In this document: positions 8,510-17,717 of the stretch, piece by piece | Numbering within the stretch: the first letter of the stretch is position 1 | Layout of the letters: the number at the start of each line of letters is the position of its first letter | NCBI GenBank assembly: GCA_016702705.1 | Contig: JADJDM010000012.1 | Location: forward strand, 1-64,000 | Origin: Bacteroidota bacterium | Lineage (GTDB): Bacteria > Bacteroidota > Bacteroidia > B-17B0 > Aurantibacillaceae | Direction of reading: 5' to 3' | Length of the DNA: 64,000 bases | Notes under the pieces: model-generated | What the model was told of the DNA's origin: nothing | The model's database searches: none | Seen by the model: only the letters and a program-made list of their open reading frames with translations | Translations under genes and position numbers: made by a program

Positions 8510-10249
8510 ATGAAATCGCTTAAATACCTCAACAAATATTTCCTAAAATACAAGTACCGTTTATTGCTCGGTTTTTTATTTGTGGCTATTTCTAATATCC
8601 TGATGATGAGTCAGGGAGAAGTGATTGAAAAAGCAACCAATCGTTTTGAAGCATATATTAAAGGAGATAAAAGCGAAAAAGATTTTATTTGGCTTGCAGT
8701 AATTATGCTTGCTTTAGCGTTAGGCTCTGGATTATTTATGTTTTTAAAACGACAATTTATTATTGTTCTTTCCCGTTTAATTGAAGCTGATTTAAAAAAC
8801 GAGATTTACGAACACTATCAAAAACTTGATTTAGCTTTTTACAAAAGAAATAATACTGGCGATTTAATGAATCGTATTAGCGAGGATGTAAGTAAAGTGC
8901 GCATGTACATTGGCCCTGCAGTTATGTATATTGTAGATACATTTTTTACTATTGCAACAGGTTTAATTTACATGATAAATAAAAACTCGCTTTTAACTTT
9001 AGTGGTTTTTATTCCCTTGCCCCTACTTTCATTTATTATTTTTAGAGTAAGTAGTTTAATTAATAAACGCAGCACTAAAGTTCAAGAGAGTTTATCATCA
9101 CTTACATCAGGTGCTCAAGAATCATTTTCGGGAATACGTGTAATTAAAGCATATAATAAAGAGAATTTCTTTTCTTCTCTTTTTTCTAAACAAGCCGAAA
9201 ACTATAAAGAATCAGCATTGCATCTTTCTCGCACCGAAGCATTGTTCCATCCTGTTATTACGTTTATGATTGGTTTGAGTTTAATTGCAATTATTTATTT
9301 TGGTGGTAAGCTTTATATTGATGGAACTATTGTAGCAGGAACAATAACAGCTTCTATTTTTATTGTGTACAAGCTAACTTGGCCATTTGCTTCTTTAGGC
9401 TGGACAACTTCATTAATACAACGCGCAGCTGCGTCACAAACTCGTATAAATGAATTCCTAAATACTAAACCTGAAATCGTAAATAATAGCGAAAAAGAAT
9501 TACAAAAAATAGAATCAATTGAATTTAAAAATGTCTCCTTCACCTATCCTGACACTGGAATTGAAGCTGTAAAAAATATTTCGTTCAAACTTAGTCCTTC
9601 TGAAACACTTGCTATTGTTGGACCAACAGGTTCAGGGAAATCAACGGTGGCAACTTTACTTACTCGTTTTTATGATGTAACCAAAGGAGAGATTTTAGTT
9701 AACGGAGAAAATATTACAAATGTAAACTTACACGCACTAAGAAGAAAAACAGGCTATGTGCCGCAAGAAGTATTTTTGTTTTCGGACACGGTAAACAACA
9801 ACATCGCTTTTGGTTTACCAAATGAAACACAAGATGCAAACAAAATAATTCAAGCTGCTAAGGATGCAAATGTGCACGACAACATTATGGGTTTCGAAAA
9901 AAATTACGAAACTGTTGTTGGCGAGCGTGGTGTAACTTTATCGGGCGGACAAAAACAACGTATCTCCATTGCCCGCGCCATTATAAAGAATCCCGACTTA
10001 TTAATTTTTGATGATTGCCTTAGCGCAGTTGATACCGAAACCGAAGATATCATCATTGAAAATTTAAAACGCATAATGGGCAACAAACCATCTGTAATTG
10101 TGAGCCACAGAATAAGCAGCATTAAACACGCCAACAAAATCATCTATTTAAAAAATGGTGAAATTGTGGAGTACGGCACTCATGATGAATTACTATCTCT
10201 TGGGAAAGAATATGCTGAGTTGTATAAATTGCAGCAATTGGAGAGATAA
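8510..10249 (+). CDS. ABC exporter, fused membrane and ATPase domains (MsbA/MdlB-like)
   Basis: I place the start at the ATG at 8510 (MKSLKYLNKYFLK) rather than an upstream in-frame ATG at 8459, because a TACCTTTG promoter box lies between them. The product is about 579 residues. Six membrane helices occupy residues 20-310. The nucleotide-binding domain follows, with Walker A GPTGSGKST, Q-loop GYVPQEVFLF, signature LSGGQKQR, Walker B LLIFDDCLSAVD and H-loop VSHR. It works as a homodimer or heterodimer exporting lipids, peptides or drugs; the substrate is not visible. The GDLMNRISEDVSKVR segment is typical of bacterial lipid/multidrug half-transporters. No partner half-transporter is adjacent. 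Confidence 0.9.
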   Translation: MKSLKYLNKYFLKYKYRLLLGFLFVAISNILMMSQGEVIEKATNRFEAYIKGDKSEKDFIWLAVIMLALALGSGLFMFLKRQFIIVLSRLIEADLKNEIYEHYQKLDLAFYKRNNTGDLMNRISEDVSKVRMYIGPAVMYIVDTFFTIATGLIYMINKNSLLTLVVFIPLPLLSFIIFRVSSLINKRSTKVQESLSSLTSGAQESFSGIRVIKAYNKENFFSSLFSKQAENYKESALHLSRTEALFHPVITFMIGLSLIAIIYFGGKLYIDGTIVAGTITASIFIVYKLTWPFASLGWTTSLIQRAAASQTRINEFLNTKPEIVNNSEKELQKIESIEFKNVSFTYPDTGIEAVKNISFKLSPSETLAIVGPTGSGKSTVATLLTRFYDVTKGEILVNGENITNVNLHALRRKTGYVPQEVFLFSDTVNNNIAFGLPNETQDANKIIQAAKDANVHDNIMGFEKNYETVVGERGVTLSGGQKQRISIARAIIKNPDLLIFDDCLSAVDTETEDIIIENLKRIMGNKPSVIVSHRISSIKHANKIIYLKNGEIVEYGTHDELLSLGKEYAELYKLQQLER

Positions 10250-10325
10250 ATGTTTATTGGTTTTGGGTTTGTGGTTTGTTGTTTTGTAATTTCTAAGAAA
10301 TTAAATTTTCATTAATTTAGATTAG

Positions 10326-10787
10326 GAAAATTCAAATCAACTGTTGTTTTCATACTATTAAAATCATATTGTTTTTCGCAAAGTGCAGGACAGTTTAAAA
10401 AAACAGGATTTTATGCCATAATGGAAAAATAATCCAATTTATTACGACAATCATTTGCTTGAGGAAAATATTTTGACCTCTATTTATACTATTGAATGGA
10501 AACGTTTTGAGTTCCCAAATTTCCGAGTTTTGAGTTGTTTTTTTTTGGAAATATAATATAGAAGGAGTCTCAATACATTACACGGGGCCACCCACAAATG
10601 AAGTAGGGAAAATATACTATTCATATTATGAACGTTCATCAGGAAGTATCCAAATGCACAATTTAGACTTGGAACTTGCCTTGAGAACTTTTAAAAAAAA
10701 TTTTGTTTTAGTGGTATAAAAGAAATATTATTTGATTATAATTATATATTTAAACGCTCAGAAATAAATATTCTTCCAATGGTGTAA
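10326..10787 (+). pseudogene. decayed secreted-protein gene
   Basis: This 770-base gap between the ABC exporter and the MFS gene is not empty. Plus-strand reading shows a signal-peptide-like STVVFILLKSYCFSQSAGQF with no ATG in front of it. It breaks at an A run near 10426-10430 and continues as NPIYYDNHLLEENILTSIYT. It breaks again near 10540 and continues as IEGVSIHYTGPPTNEVGKIY. A last shift in an A8 run (10693-10700) leads to CFSGIKEILFDYNYIFKR and a stop at 10785-10787. There are three frame changes and no start codon, so this looks like a real pseudogene rather than a single base-call error. The remaining bases up to 11020 hold nothing I can support. Confidence 0.5.
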
Positions 10788-11020
10788 AGCTTCAACAAAC
10801 TAGAAGAAGTAAATAAATTATGAGTTCGCAATAATTGAAAAACAAAATTCCAAAAATAACGGAAATTTTGGTTTTAGATTTTTGTAATTTCATTCAATTG
10901 GTAAAACCCATATTTACCGAACTTTATATAAAAAAACAAATTGAAACGAAAACAACTCAAAAAAAGCATATCTAGGTATGAAATTTGGCTTTTCAATTTA
11001 CAATCTAAAGACAAAAAAAA

Positions 11021-12295
11021 CTACTGATAATCCTTAATATTCAATTTCCTCAATTTCGGATTTAATCTATCCACAACACCTACAACCAATATCGTCATTA
11101 CGCCACCAAAGGCAATGGATGGAACAAGTCCCATAATTTTACCTGCTAATGCAGATTCGAAACCACCGAGCTCGTTGGATGAGCCAATGAAAATACTATT
11201 AACAGCTGATACCCTGCCCCGCATATTATCGGGTGTCATTAATTGTAAAATGCTGTGGCGCACAACAACCGAGATATTATCTACAGCGCCCGTCATAAAC
11301 AACATAATAAACGCAAGCCAAAAATTAGTTGAAAAAGCAAATGCAATGGTGAACACACCAAATGCAACAACTCCCCACAATAATACTTTCCCCGCTTTTT
11401 TCTCTGGAGGATAAGCTGCCATAATAAATGCAGAAACCACAGCACCCACTGCTGGTGCAGTTCGTAATAAACCAAATGAACTTGGGTCGGCATGCAATAC
11501 CTGATCATTAAAAGCTTGTAAAATGGCAACTGCCCCACCAAATAAAACCGCAAACATATCTAATGAAAGTGCGCCCAACAACATTTTAGTTTTGAAAACA
11601 AATTTTAATCCTGCCTTTAAACTTTCTACAACCGATTCTTCTTTACTGCGCTCTTGCGGTCGATTACCAATTCGGGCGTATGCAATTAGTCCGATTGCAA
11701 ATAAACCGCAGTTTATTAAGTATGTTGTTTTTGCATTGTAAGTATTATTGTATGAATAAATCCAAGCAGCAATTACAGGTCCTAAAATTGCCCCGATGTG
11801 CCAAAAAGTGCTGTTCCATGTTGCAGCTTGTGTGTATTGGTTTCTAGGAACAATTTGCGACATGAAGGGTGACATAGCTGCTGCTAAAAAAGCGCGGATG
11901 ATTCCGAACAGTACAACCACAAACATTAATGGGTAATAGGAGAATGCATCTAAAAAATTAAAGCTGGGCAAACAAAATAAAAACAACAATACAGAACCTA
12001 ACAATAATGCAAAGTTTGAAACGATAATTATTTTTCTACGATTGTAAATATCTGCAACATAGCCTGCATAAAAACAGGAAATAACAAAAGGAATAACTTC
12101 GCACAAGCTTACCAAACCCAATACCATCAATTCTTTCCCGTGTTCGTAATACGCTTGCAAACCAATGGTGGTCATTTGCATTTGTATGGCAAGCGTTAAG
12201 AAAAACCTGCCCATCACAAAATTCCTGAATTCAGGTATTTTAAAAATTCCGAGCGATTGTTTATTTATATTTTTAAACACGTGCAAACTTAACAC
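11021..12295 (-). CDS. MFS transporter (EntS/MFS_3-like)
   Basis: The 424-residue protein has about twelve predicted membrane helices. The loop between helices 2 and 3 reads GYVADIYNRRKIII, the standard major-facilitator motif. Further segments (RAFLAAAMSPFMSQIVPRNQY, MRGRVSAVNSIFIGSSNELG) resemble the enterobactin-exporter/MFS_3 group. The direction is probably export of a small molecule, and the substrate is unknown. It is transcribed alone, divergent from radC. No frame problems are seen. Confidence 0.85.
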   Translation of the reverse strand: MLSLHVFKNINKQSLGIFKIPEFRNFVMGRFFLTLAIQMQMTTIGLQAYYEHGKELMVLGLVSLCEVIPFVISCFYAGYVADIYNRRKIIIVSNFALLLGSVLLFLFCLPSFNFLDAFSYYPLMFVVVLFGIIRAFLAAAMSPFMSQIVPRNQYTQAATWNSTFWHIGAILGPVIAAWIYSYNNTYNAKTTYLINCGLFAIGLIAYARIGNRPQERSKEESVVESLKAGLKFVFKTKMLLGALSLDMFAVLFGGAVAILQAFNDQVLHADPSSFGLLRTAPAVGAVVSAFIMAAYPPEKKAGKVLLWGVVAFGVFTIAFAFSTNFWLAFIMLFMTGAVDNISVVVRHSILQLMTPDNMRGRVSAVNSIFIGSSNELGGFESALAGKIMGLVPSIAFGGVMTILVVGVVDRLNPKLRKLNIKDYQ

Positions 12296-12397
12296 TTTCT
12301 AAATTAAATAGTATTGAAATTGTTAATTCTATTTGATAAATGAAAGCCAAAATCCTATGTGAAATACACGAATGGCTTTAATTTAGTAGTTTGATAC

Positions 12398-13090
12398 ATG
12401 GAGCATACTGCACTTAAATATTTAGCTGAAGATGATCGTCCGAGAGAAAAAATGCTTTTGAAAGGAAGGCATGCTTTGTCGGATGCAGAGTTGATTGCTA
12501 TACTTATTGGTTCGGGTAGTAGGAATGAAAGTGCTGTTCAACTTTCTCAACGAATTTTAAAGAGCTGCGAAAATGATTTAAATGCACTTGCAAAATTATC
12601 GATAAAAGAATTGTGCGAATTTAAAGGCATTGGTGATGCAAAAGCAATAAGTATTGCAGCTGCATTAGAGCTGGGCAGAAGAAGAAAAGAGAACGATGCA
12701 GAAACTAAACCTACTATTGTTTCGAGTAAAGTTGCTTATGAACTTTTACGTTCATCCTTAAGCGATTTGCCACATGAGGAATTTTGGATTTTAATTTTAA
12801 ATCGAGCAAATCGTTTAATAAAAAAAGAATGCATAAGCAAAGGTGGAATCTCTGCAACATTAGTAGATGCAAGGCTTGTGTTTAAACCTGCAATTCTTAA
12901 TTCGGCATCTTCAATCATCCTTGCACACAATCATCCTTCAGGGAATTTAAGGGCGAGTGATGAAGACATTAAGCTTACAAAAAAATTGAAAGAAGCGGGA
13001 AAATATTTTGACATAAGCATATTCGACCACATTATTGTTGGTGAAAATGCCTATTTCAGTTTTGCAGATGAGGGTTTATTAAATAATTAA
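12398..13090 (+). CDS. radC: RadC-family JAMM-domain protein
   Basis: The 230 residues have the standard RadC layout. An N-terminal helix-hairpin-helix region (SIKELCEFKGIGDAKAISI) is followed by an MPN/JAMM metalloprotease-like domain with the metal motif HNHPSGN followed by S and D (RASDED). Despite the historical name, the cellular role of RadC proteins is unsettled. This is the chromosomal housekeeping copy rather than the short plasmid or phage form. It is followed after two bases by a MerR-type regulator, so the two are probably co-transcribed. A TAGTTTG promoter-like element lies just before the ATG. Confidence 0.9.
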   Translation: MEHTALKYLAEDDRPREKMLLKGRHALSDAELIAILIGSGSRNESAVQLSQRILKSCENDLNALAKLSIKELCEFKGIGDAKAISIAAALELGRRRKENDAETKPTIVSSKVAYELLRSSLSDLPHEEFWILILNRANRLIKKECISKGGISATLVDARLVFKPAILNSASSIILAHNHPSGNLRASDEDIKLTKKLKEAGKYFDISIFDHIIVGENAYFSFADEGLLNN

Positions 13091-13092
13091 AC

Positions 13093-13425
13093 ATGGAAGA
13101 AACAGAAAAATTATTTTATGGTATTGGCGAAGTTGCCGAAATGTTTGATGTAAATACTTCATTAATTCGTTTTTGGGAAAAAGAGTTTGACATTATCAAA
13201 CCTCAAAAAAATAAAAAAGGAAATCGCCTTTTCACTAAAAAGGATATTGAAAATTTTAGAGTTATATACCATTTGGTAAAAGACAAAGGCTACACCTTGC
13301 AAGGAGCCAAAGAACATTTAAAAGGCCCTAAAGTATCAACAACAGAAATAAATAAAAACGCTGAGGCTATTGATAAATTAAAGAAATTAAAAGAAGCTTT
13401 ATTGGAATTAAAAAAGGAATTATAA
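13093..13425 (+). CDS. MerR-family transcriptional regulator
   Basis: The 110-residue protein has an N-terminal MerR winged-helix domain: YGIGEVAEMFDVNTSLIRFWEKEFDII, then NRLFTKKDIENFRVIYHLVKDKGYTLQGAKEHL. A short lysine/leucine-rich helix (IDKLKKLKEALLELKKEL) follows and probably forms the dimer coiled coil. There is no effector-binding domain and no cysteine, so it is unlikely to sense metals. This small MerR form is common in Bacteroidota, and its targets are unknown. It lies directly after radC, and the next gene is convergent with a gap of nine bases. Confidence 0.85.
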   Translation: MEETEKLFYGIGEVAEMFDVNTSLIRFWEKEFDIIKPQKNKKGNRLFTKKDIENFRVIYHLVKDKGYTLQGAKEHLKGPKVSTTEINKNAEAIDKLKKLKEALLELKKEL

Positions 13426-13434
13426 TTTGATTAA

Positions 13435-13893
13435 TTAAAACCTAAAATAATCCAAAGCGAAGTATAAAAGAATTGTCCAAAACATTACAAATACCGACAT
13501 CCACATCATAATTAGTTTTTTGTGCCCGAAAAATTTTAAACACAAAAACACACCAAGTGGAATTGATAAAAACAATGGTGAAATAGCGCACACCCCAATA
13601 ATGCCGAATTCCATTTCACCTTTAATAATAAAACGATTTGATTTGGTGAAGCGTTTTTTATTTGCATTTCTATTCGTGCGTATTTTATCCATCAAAAAAG
13701 AAACGCCTTTCATAATTATATCAATTAAGTAGGTATAAACAATTGTTCCAAAAATACCACCTGCGGAACAAACAATAAAGGCTTCTAAAAAGTTAAATCC
13801 AAATAAGATTGCAGAGGGAACACCTGCGATACCCAATTTAACAGCGCTCGCAAAAAATACTGTTACTATTTCACCCCACTCGAGGTTTATCAT
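13435..13893 (-). CDS. small integral membrane protein
   Basis: The 152 residues have four hydrophobic segments. A basic cytoplasmic loop (KIRTNRNANKKRFTKSNRF) sits in the middle, followed by a second half with Gly/Pro-rich helices (GIIGVCAISPLFLSIPLGVF). The two-halves arrangement is like the small multidrug export family (PF06695), but the similarity is only by eye, so I leave it unnamed. It lies two bases downstream of upp on the same strand and is probably co-transcribed with it. Confidence 0.65.
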   Translation of the reverse strand: MINLEWGEIVTVFFASAVKLGIAGVPSAILFGFNFLEAFIVCSAGGIFGTIVYTYLIDIIMKGVSFLMDKIRTNRNANKKRFTKSNRFIIKGEMEFGIIGVCAISPLFLSIPLGVFLCLKFFGHKKLIMMWMSVFVMFWTILLYFALDYFRF

Positions 13894-13895
13894 AA

Positions 13896-14552
13896 TTATA
13901 GTTTTTCGCCGTAAGCTAAATCACCTGCGTCGCCCAATCCCGGAACGATGTATGAATGAGCGGTTAATTCCTCATCAACAGCGCCTAACCAAATAGTATA
14001 ATTTTGGTGCGGCATGTGAGCTTTTAAATATTCTAAACCTTGTTTGCTTGCAATAACAGCAACAATATGTGTATGACTTGGAATTCCTTTACTTACTAAT
14101 GCTTGATACGCCAATACCATTGAGGCACCTGTTGCAAGCATTGGGTCGGTAACAATTAGTGTTTTATTTTCTAATGATGGGCTTGATAAATATTCGATTG
14201 CAATATCAAAAGTATTGTCTTTGTGATGACGACGATAAGCAGACACAAACGCATTTTGCGCTCTATCAAAAACATTTAATAATCCAGTATGCAATGGTAA
14301 TCCTGCTCTTAAAATAGTAGAAATTACTGGCTGTTGATCAATCACTAAACTTTCAGCTTCACCCAATGGAGTAGTTGTAATTACTTGTTTGTATTTTAAC
14401 GTCTTACTTATTTCATAAGCAAACAATTCGCCCATACGCTCTAGGTTTCTTCTAAAACGAATTGGATCCTTTTGAATTTCTTTATCACGTATTTCAGAAA
14501 TATACTGACTAATAATACTGTTTTGCTGCGAAAGAATGTGTACCGAACCCAT
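13896..14552 (-). CDS. upp: uracil phosphoribosyltransferase
   Basis: This enzyme salvages uracil to UMP using PRPP in the cytoplasm. The 218-residue protein has the PRPP-binding loop VTDPMLATGAS and the uracil-binding C-terminal signature YIVPGLGDAGDLAYG, both intact. ILRAGLPLHTG is also typical. The start at 14552 gives a slightly long but normal N-terminus. A TATCTTTC element (14568-14575, minus strand) could be the -7 box. The small membrane protein gene follows immediately. Confidence 0.93.
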   Translation of the reverse strand: MGSVHILSQQNSIISQYISEIRDKEIQKDPIRFRRNLERMGELFAYEISKTLKYKQVITTTPLGEAESLVIDQQPVISTILRAGLPLHTGLLNVFDRAQNAFVSAYRRHHKDNTFDIAIEYLSSPSLENKTLIVTDPMLATGASMVLAYQALVSKGIPSHTHIVAVIASKQGLEYLKAHMPHQNYTIWLGAVDEELTAHSYIVPGLGDAGDLAYGEKL

Positions 14553-14737
14553 AAAGAAAATTTTGCTGAAAGATACTCATAATTTAGAAATTGGCTTTTT
14601 GTATTGTATTTTTTTAGCTTTTATTTCATAAGTATTTTTATTTTGCTAAAGTTTTTATACATTTAGCGAAATGAATTTGTTTTGCTTAATCAGCTGGATT
14701 TTGTTGATATTGCTTATATAAATAATTAGTTAAAACC

Positions 14738-15169
14738 ATGAAACTATTAACTACCTTCGTATTACTATTCTTAGCAATGAATGTATCATTAGCCCAAGAA
14801 AAACAAGAGCTAAACTGCTACAATAAATGGTCGCAAAAATTTGAAGAGCGCGGCGCAGAAGACGTTGCCGACGGAACTTACACTGATGTTATAATTACCT
14901 TTAGACAAGGTGCAACTGCCGATTGTTTTAATGGCAAAGTCATTGTTAAGGACGCAAAAATTCAATCATTTTATATTGAATTAGAGGATGGTACCTACGA
15001 ACAAGTAGTGCGTATTTGGAAAACTGATATTAAAGATTTAACAATTGTTAATGGGATAAGTAAAACGGTTATAAGCAAAGACAATGTGCTTGTAAATATA
15101 CTTTGGCCTAAAAAAATCAAACCTAAAAAGGCTTCTCCTAAAAAAGCTGCCGAACCAACCGACGATTAA
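14738..15169 (+). CDS. small secreted hypothetical protein
   Basis: The product is 143 residues with a clear signal peptide (MKLLTTFVLLFLAMNVSLAQ). The mature part has two cysteines (ELNCYNKW and ADCFNGK), which may form a disulfide. It ends in a Lys/Pro/Ala-rich tail (KKIKPKKASPKKAAEP). No family is recognised. It lies upstream of the lpx operon, but lpxD has its own -7 box, so a functional link is not shown. Confidence 0.7.
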   Translation: MKLLTTFVLLFLAMNVSLAQEKQELNCYNKWSQKFEERGAEDVADGTYTDVIITFRQGATADCFNGKVIVKDAKIQSFYIELEDGTYEQVVRIWKTDIKDLTIVNGISKTVISKDNVLVNILWPKKIKPKKASPKKAAEPTDD

Positions 15170-15220
15170 TTTGCCACTAAAAATATAGCTTTTGTTGGCT
15201 TTTTAATCGGGATTTTGCCT

Positions 15221-15228
15221 TATATTTG
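15221..15228 (+). promoter_or_regulatory. -7 box TATATTTG of the lpx operon
   Basis: TATATTTG ends four bases before the lpxD ATG. A TTG lies 23 bases upstream of it (15195-15197), at the edge of the accepted spacing. The predicted transcript would start at or inside the first codon. Confidence 0.55.
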
Positions 15229-15232
15229 AGAA

Positions 15233-16273
15233 ATGGAATTCTCAGCTCAACAAATAGCCGAACTACTTGGTGGAACCGTTGAAGGTAATGCAGAAACAAA
15301 GGTTTCTGACTTATCTAAAATAGAAGAAGGCAAGTTAGGTACTTTATCGTTTTTGGCTAATCCAAAATACACTAATTACATCTATGAAACAGATGCAAGT
15401 TTAGTTGTTGTAAACAATACGCTCGTTTTAGAAAAACCAGTAAAACCAACTTGCACACTTATTCGCGTTGAAGATGCTTACGGATCTTTTGCAAAATTAT
15501 TAGGATTATACGAGCAATTAAAGGGTGAGAAAAAAGGGATTGAACAGCCTTCTTTCATTCATCCTACTGCAATAGTTGGCGAGAACTGCTACGTTGGAGC
15601 CTTTGCTTACATTGGAGAAAATGCTGTTATTGGTAATAACGTAAAAATTTATCCCCAAGTTTACATTGGCGATAACGCAAAAGTGGATGATAATACCATA
15701 TTGTTTTCTGGAGTAAAAATTTACAACGACTGTGTATTAGGAAAAAATTGTACCATACATGCAAGTACTGTTATTGGTAGCGATGGCTTTGGCTTTGCTC
15801 CTAACAGTGAAAATAATTATCAAAAAATTCCACAAATTGGAAACGTTGTAATTGAAGACAATGTAGAAATTGGCTCAAATTCTTCAATTGACAGGGCTAC
15901 ACTTGGCTCAACAATTCTTAGAAAAGGAGTTAAGCTAGATAACTTAGTTCAAATTGCACATAATGTTGAAATCGGTGAAAACACTGTAATTGCGGGTCAA
16001 ACAGGTGTTGCAGGTTCAACCAAAGTTGGAAAAAACTGCATGATTGCTGCGCAAGTAGGAATTATTGGACATATAAAAATTGCCGACGGTGTTAAAATAG
16101 CGGGGCAATCAGGAATTGGAAAAGCAATTACTAAAGAAGGAGAAATTGTACAAGGCTCTCCAGCCTTTGGTATTAGCGAATATACAAGAAGTTATGTATT
16201 GTATAGAAGCCTTCCTAAATTAGATTTAAGAGTAAGAGAATTAGAAAAAAAGATTAACGATATTACAAAATAG
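15233..16273 (+). CDS. lpxD: UDP-3-O-acylglucosamine N-acyltransferase
   Basis: LpxD adds the N-linked hydroxyacyl chain in lipid A synthesis. The 346-residue protein has an N-terminal uridine-binding domain (IAELLGGTVEGNAETKVSDL and the FLANPKY segment). A left-handed parallel beta-helix of hexapeptide repeats follows (GENCYVGAFAYIGENAVIG, GDNAKVDDNTILFSGVKI), with the catalytic-His region VQIAHNVEIGENTVIAGQ. The C-terminal helix (LDLRVRELEKKI) completes it. It is the first gene of an operon with lpxC-fabZ, lpxA and an ABC ATPase, with short gaps throughout. Confidence 0.95.
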   Translation: MEFSAQQIAELLGGTVEGNAETKVSDLSKIEEGKLGTLSFLANPKYTNYIYETDASLVVVNNTLVLEKPVKPTCTLIRVEDAYGSFAKLLGLYEQLKGEKKGIEQPSFIHPTAIVGENCYVGAFAYIGENAVIGNNVKIYPQVYIGDNAKVDDNTILFSGVKIYNDCVLGKNCTIHASTVIGSDGFGFAPNSENNYQKIPQIGNVVIEDNVEIGSNSSIDRATLGSTILRKGVKLDNLVQIAHNVEIGENTVIAGQTGVAGSTKVGKNCMIAAQVGIIGHIKIADGVKIAGQSGIGKAITKEGEIVQGSPAFGISEYTRSYVLYRSLPKLDLRVRELEKKINDITK

Positions 16274-16281
16274 ATTTCGCG

Positions 16282-17708
16282 ATGATTAAGCAACGTACTA
16301 TTAAAAATCCTGTATCACTTACTGGCGTAGGATTACACACAGGAAAAAAAGTAACCATTACATTTAACCCTGCACCTGAGCACCATTGGTTTAAGTTTCA
16401 ACGCACTGATGTAGAAGGACAACCAATTATTGAAGCTGATGCTGATTTAGTTGTTGATACATCGCGCGGAACAACATTAGAAAAAAACGGAGTACGTGTT
16501 CATACAACCGAGCATGTACTTGCAGCCTTAATGGGATTAGAAATCGACAACTGCTTAATTCAAATTGACGGGCCAGAAATGCCAATCATGGACGGAAGTT
16601 CTATTAAATTTATTGAAGCATTGGAAGCGGCTGAAGTTGTTGAACAAAAGTAGAACGTGAATATTTTGAATTAAGAGAAAATCTTACTTACGAAGACCCA
16701 ATTAAAAAAGTAGAAATGCTTGCTGTTGCACAAGAAACCTTTCGTGTAACAGTTATGGTTGATTATAACTCCGAAGTATTAGGAACACAACATGCTTCAA
16801 TGTATAGCATTGAAGAGTTTAAACCTGAAATTTCGAGATGCCGTACTTTTGTTTTTTTACATGAATTGGAAGCATTATTGGAACACAACTTAATAAAAGG
16901 TGGAGATTTAGATAATGCTATCGTATTAGTTGACAGAGAAATTTCGAAAGAAAAATTAGATCATCTTAAAAAAGTATTTAATAAAGAAGACATTGATGTT
17001 AAAGAAAAAGGTGTTCTTAATACAATCAAATTACAATATTATAATGAGCCTGCACGTCATAAATTATTAGACATTGTTGGTGATTTAGCATTGGTTGGTA
17101 AGCCTTTAAAAATACATGTTTTAGCGGCACGTCCTGGTCATGCAGGGAACGTTGCTTTTGCAAAAAAAATTAAAGAATTAATTAAAAAAGAAAATTCAGA
17201 TAAGTTTTTACCGAAGATAGATATGAATGCTCCTCCGGTTTATAACATCAATGATATTTTAAGAATATTACCACACCGTCAACCAATGTTGTTGGTTGAT
17301 AAAATTATGGACATAAGTGCTGAGCACATTGTTGGTGTAAAAAATGTAACCTTAAACGAAGAATTTTTTAAAGGTCATTTCCCTGGAAACCCAGTTATGC
17401 CTGGTGTTATGTTAATTGAAGCAATGGCACAATGCGGTGGTGTTTTAGTATTAGGTACAGTTCCAGATCCTGAAAACTACTTGACTTTCTTCATGAAAAT
17501 TGATGGAGTAAAATTCCGTCAACAAGTAATCCCAGGAGATACTGTAGTGTTTAGTTTAAAATTAGTAACTCCTATACGCCGTGGTATTTGCCACATGCGT
17601 GGTGTTGCTTATGTAAACAACAAACCTGTAATGGAAGCCGAAATGATGGCGCAAATTGTTAAGGTAAAAAATGTAGAATCTAAAAAACCTCTACCACAAG
17701 AGGCTTAA
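16282..17708 (+). CDS. lpxC-fabZ: bifunctional LpxC deacetylase / FabZ dehydratase (one frameshift)
   Basis: This is the Bacteroidota fusion of UDP-3-O-acyl-GlcNAc deacetylase (zinc enzyme, committed lipid A step) with 3-hydroxyacyl-ACP dehydratase. LpxC features are GVGLHTGKKV, the zinc-ligand region TTEHVLAALMGLE, MDGSSIKFIEALE, HKLLDIVGDLALVG and PGHAGNVAFAK. FabZ features are ILPHRQPMLLVDK and the active-site segment GHFPGNPVMPGVMLIEAMAQ. The frame breaks after VVEQK at 16646-16649: four A where five are needed. With five, reading continues KVEREYFELRENLTYED to 17708, giving about 475 residues. Both enzymes are normally essential, so an assembly deletion is the simplest explanation. Confidence 0.93.
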
Positions 17709-17717
17709 ACTATTTAT

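Noticed and set aside
10788..11020. Further small genes after the decayed gene
   Set aside because: No frame longer than about 30 codons with a start or any recognisable feature; left as empty, AT-rich sequence.
16646..16716. Programmed ribosomal frameshift inside lpxC-fabZ (and similar sites in purH, ccoG, dxr)
   Set aside because: The breaks differ in direction, lack a common slippery heptamer with a downstream structure, and occur in unrelated genes across the window. Assembly indels explain them better.
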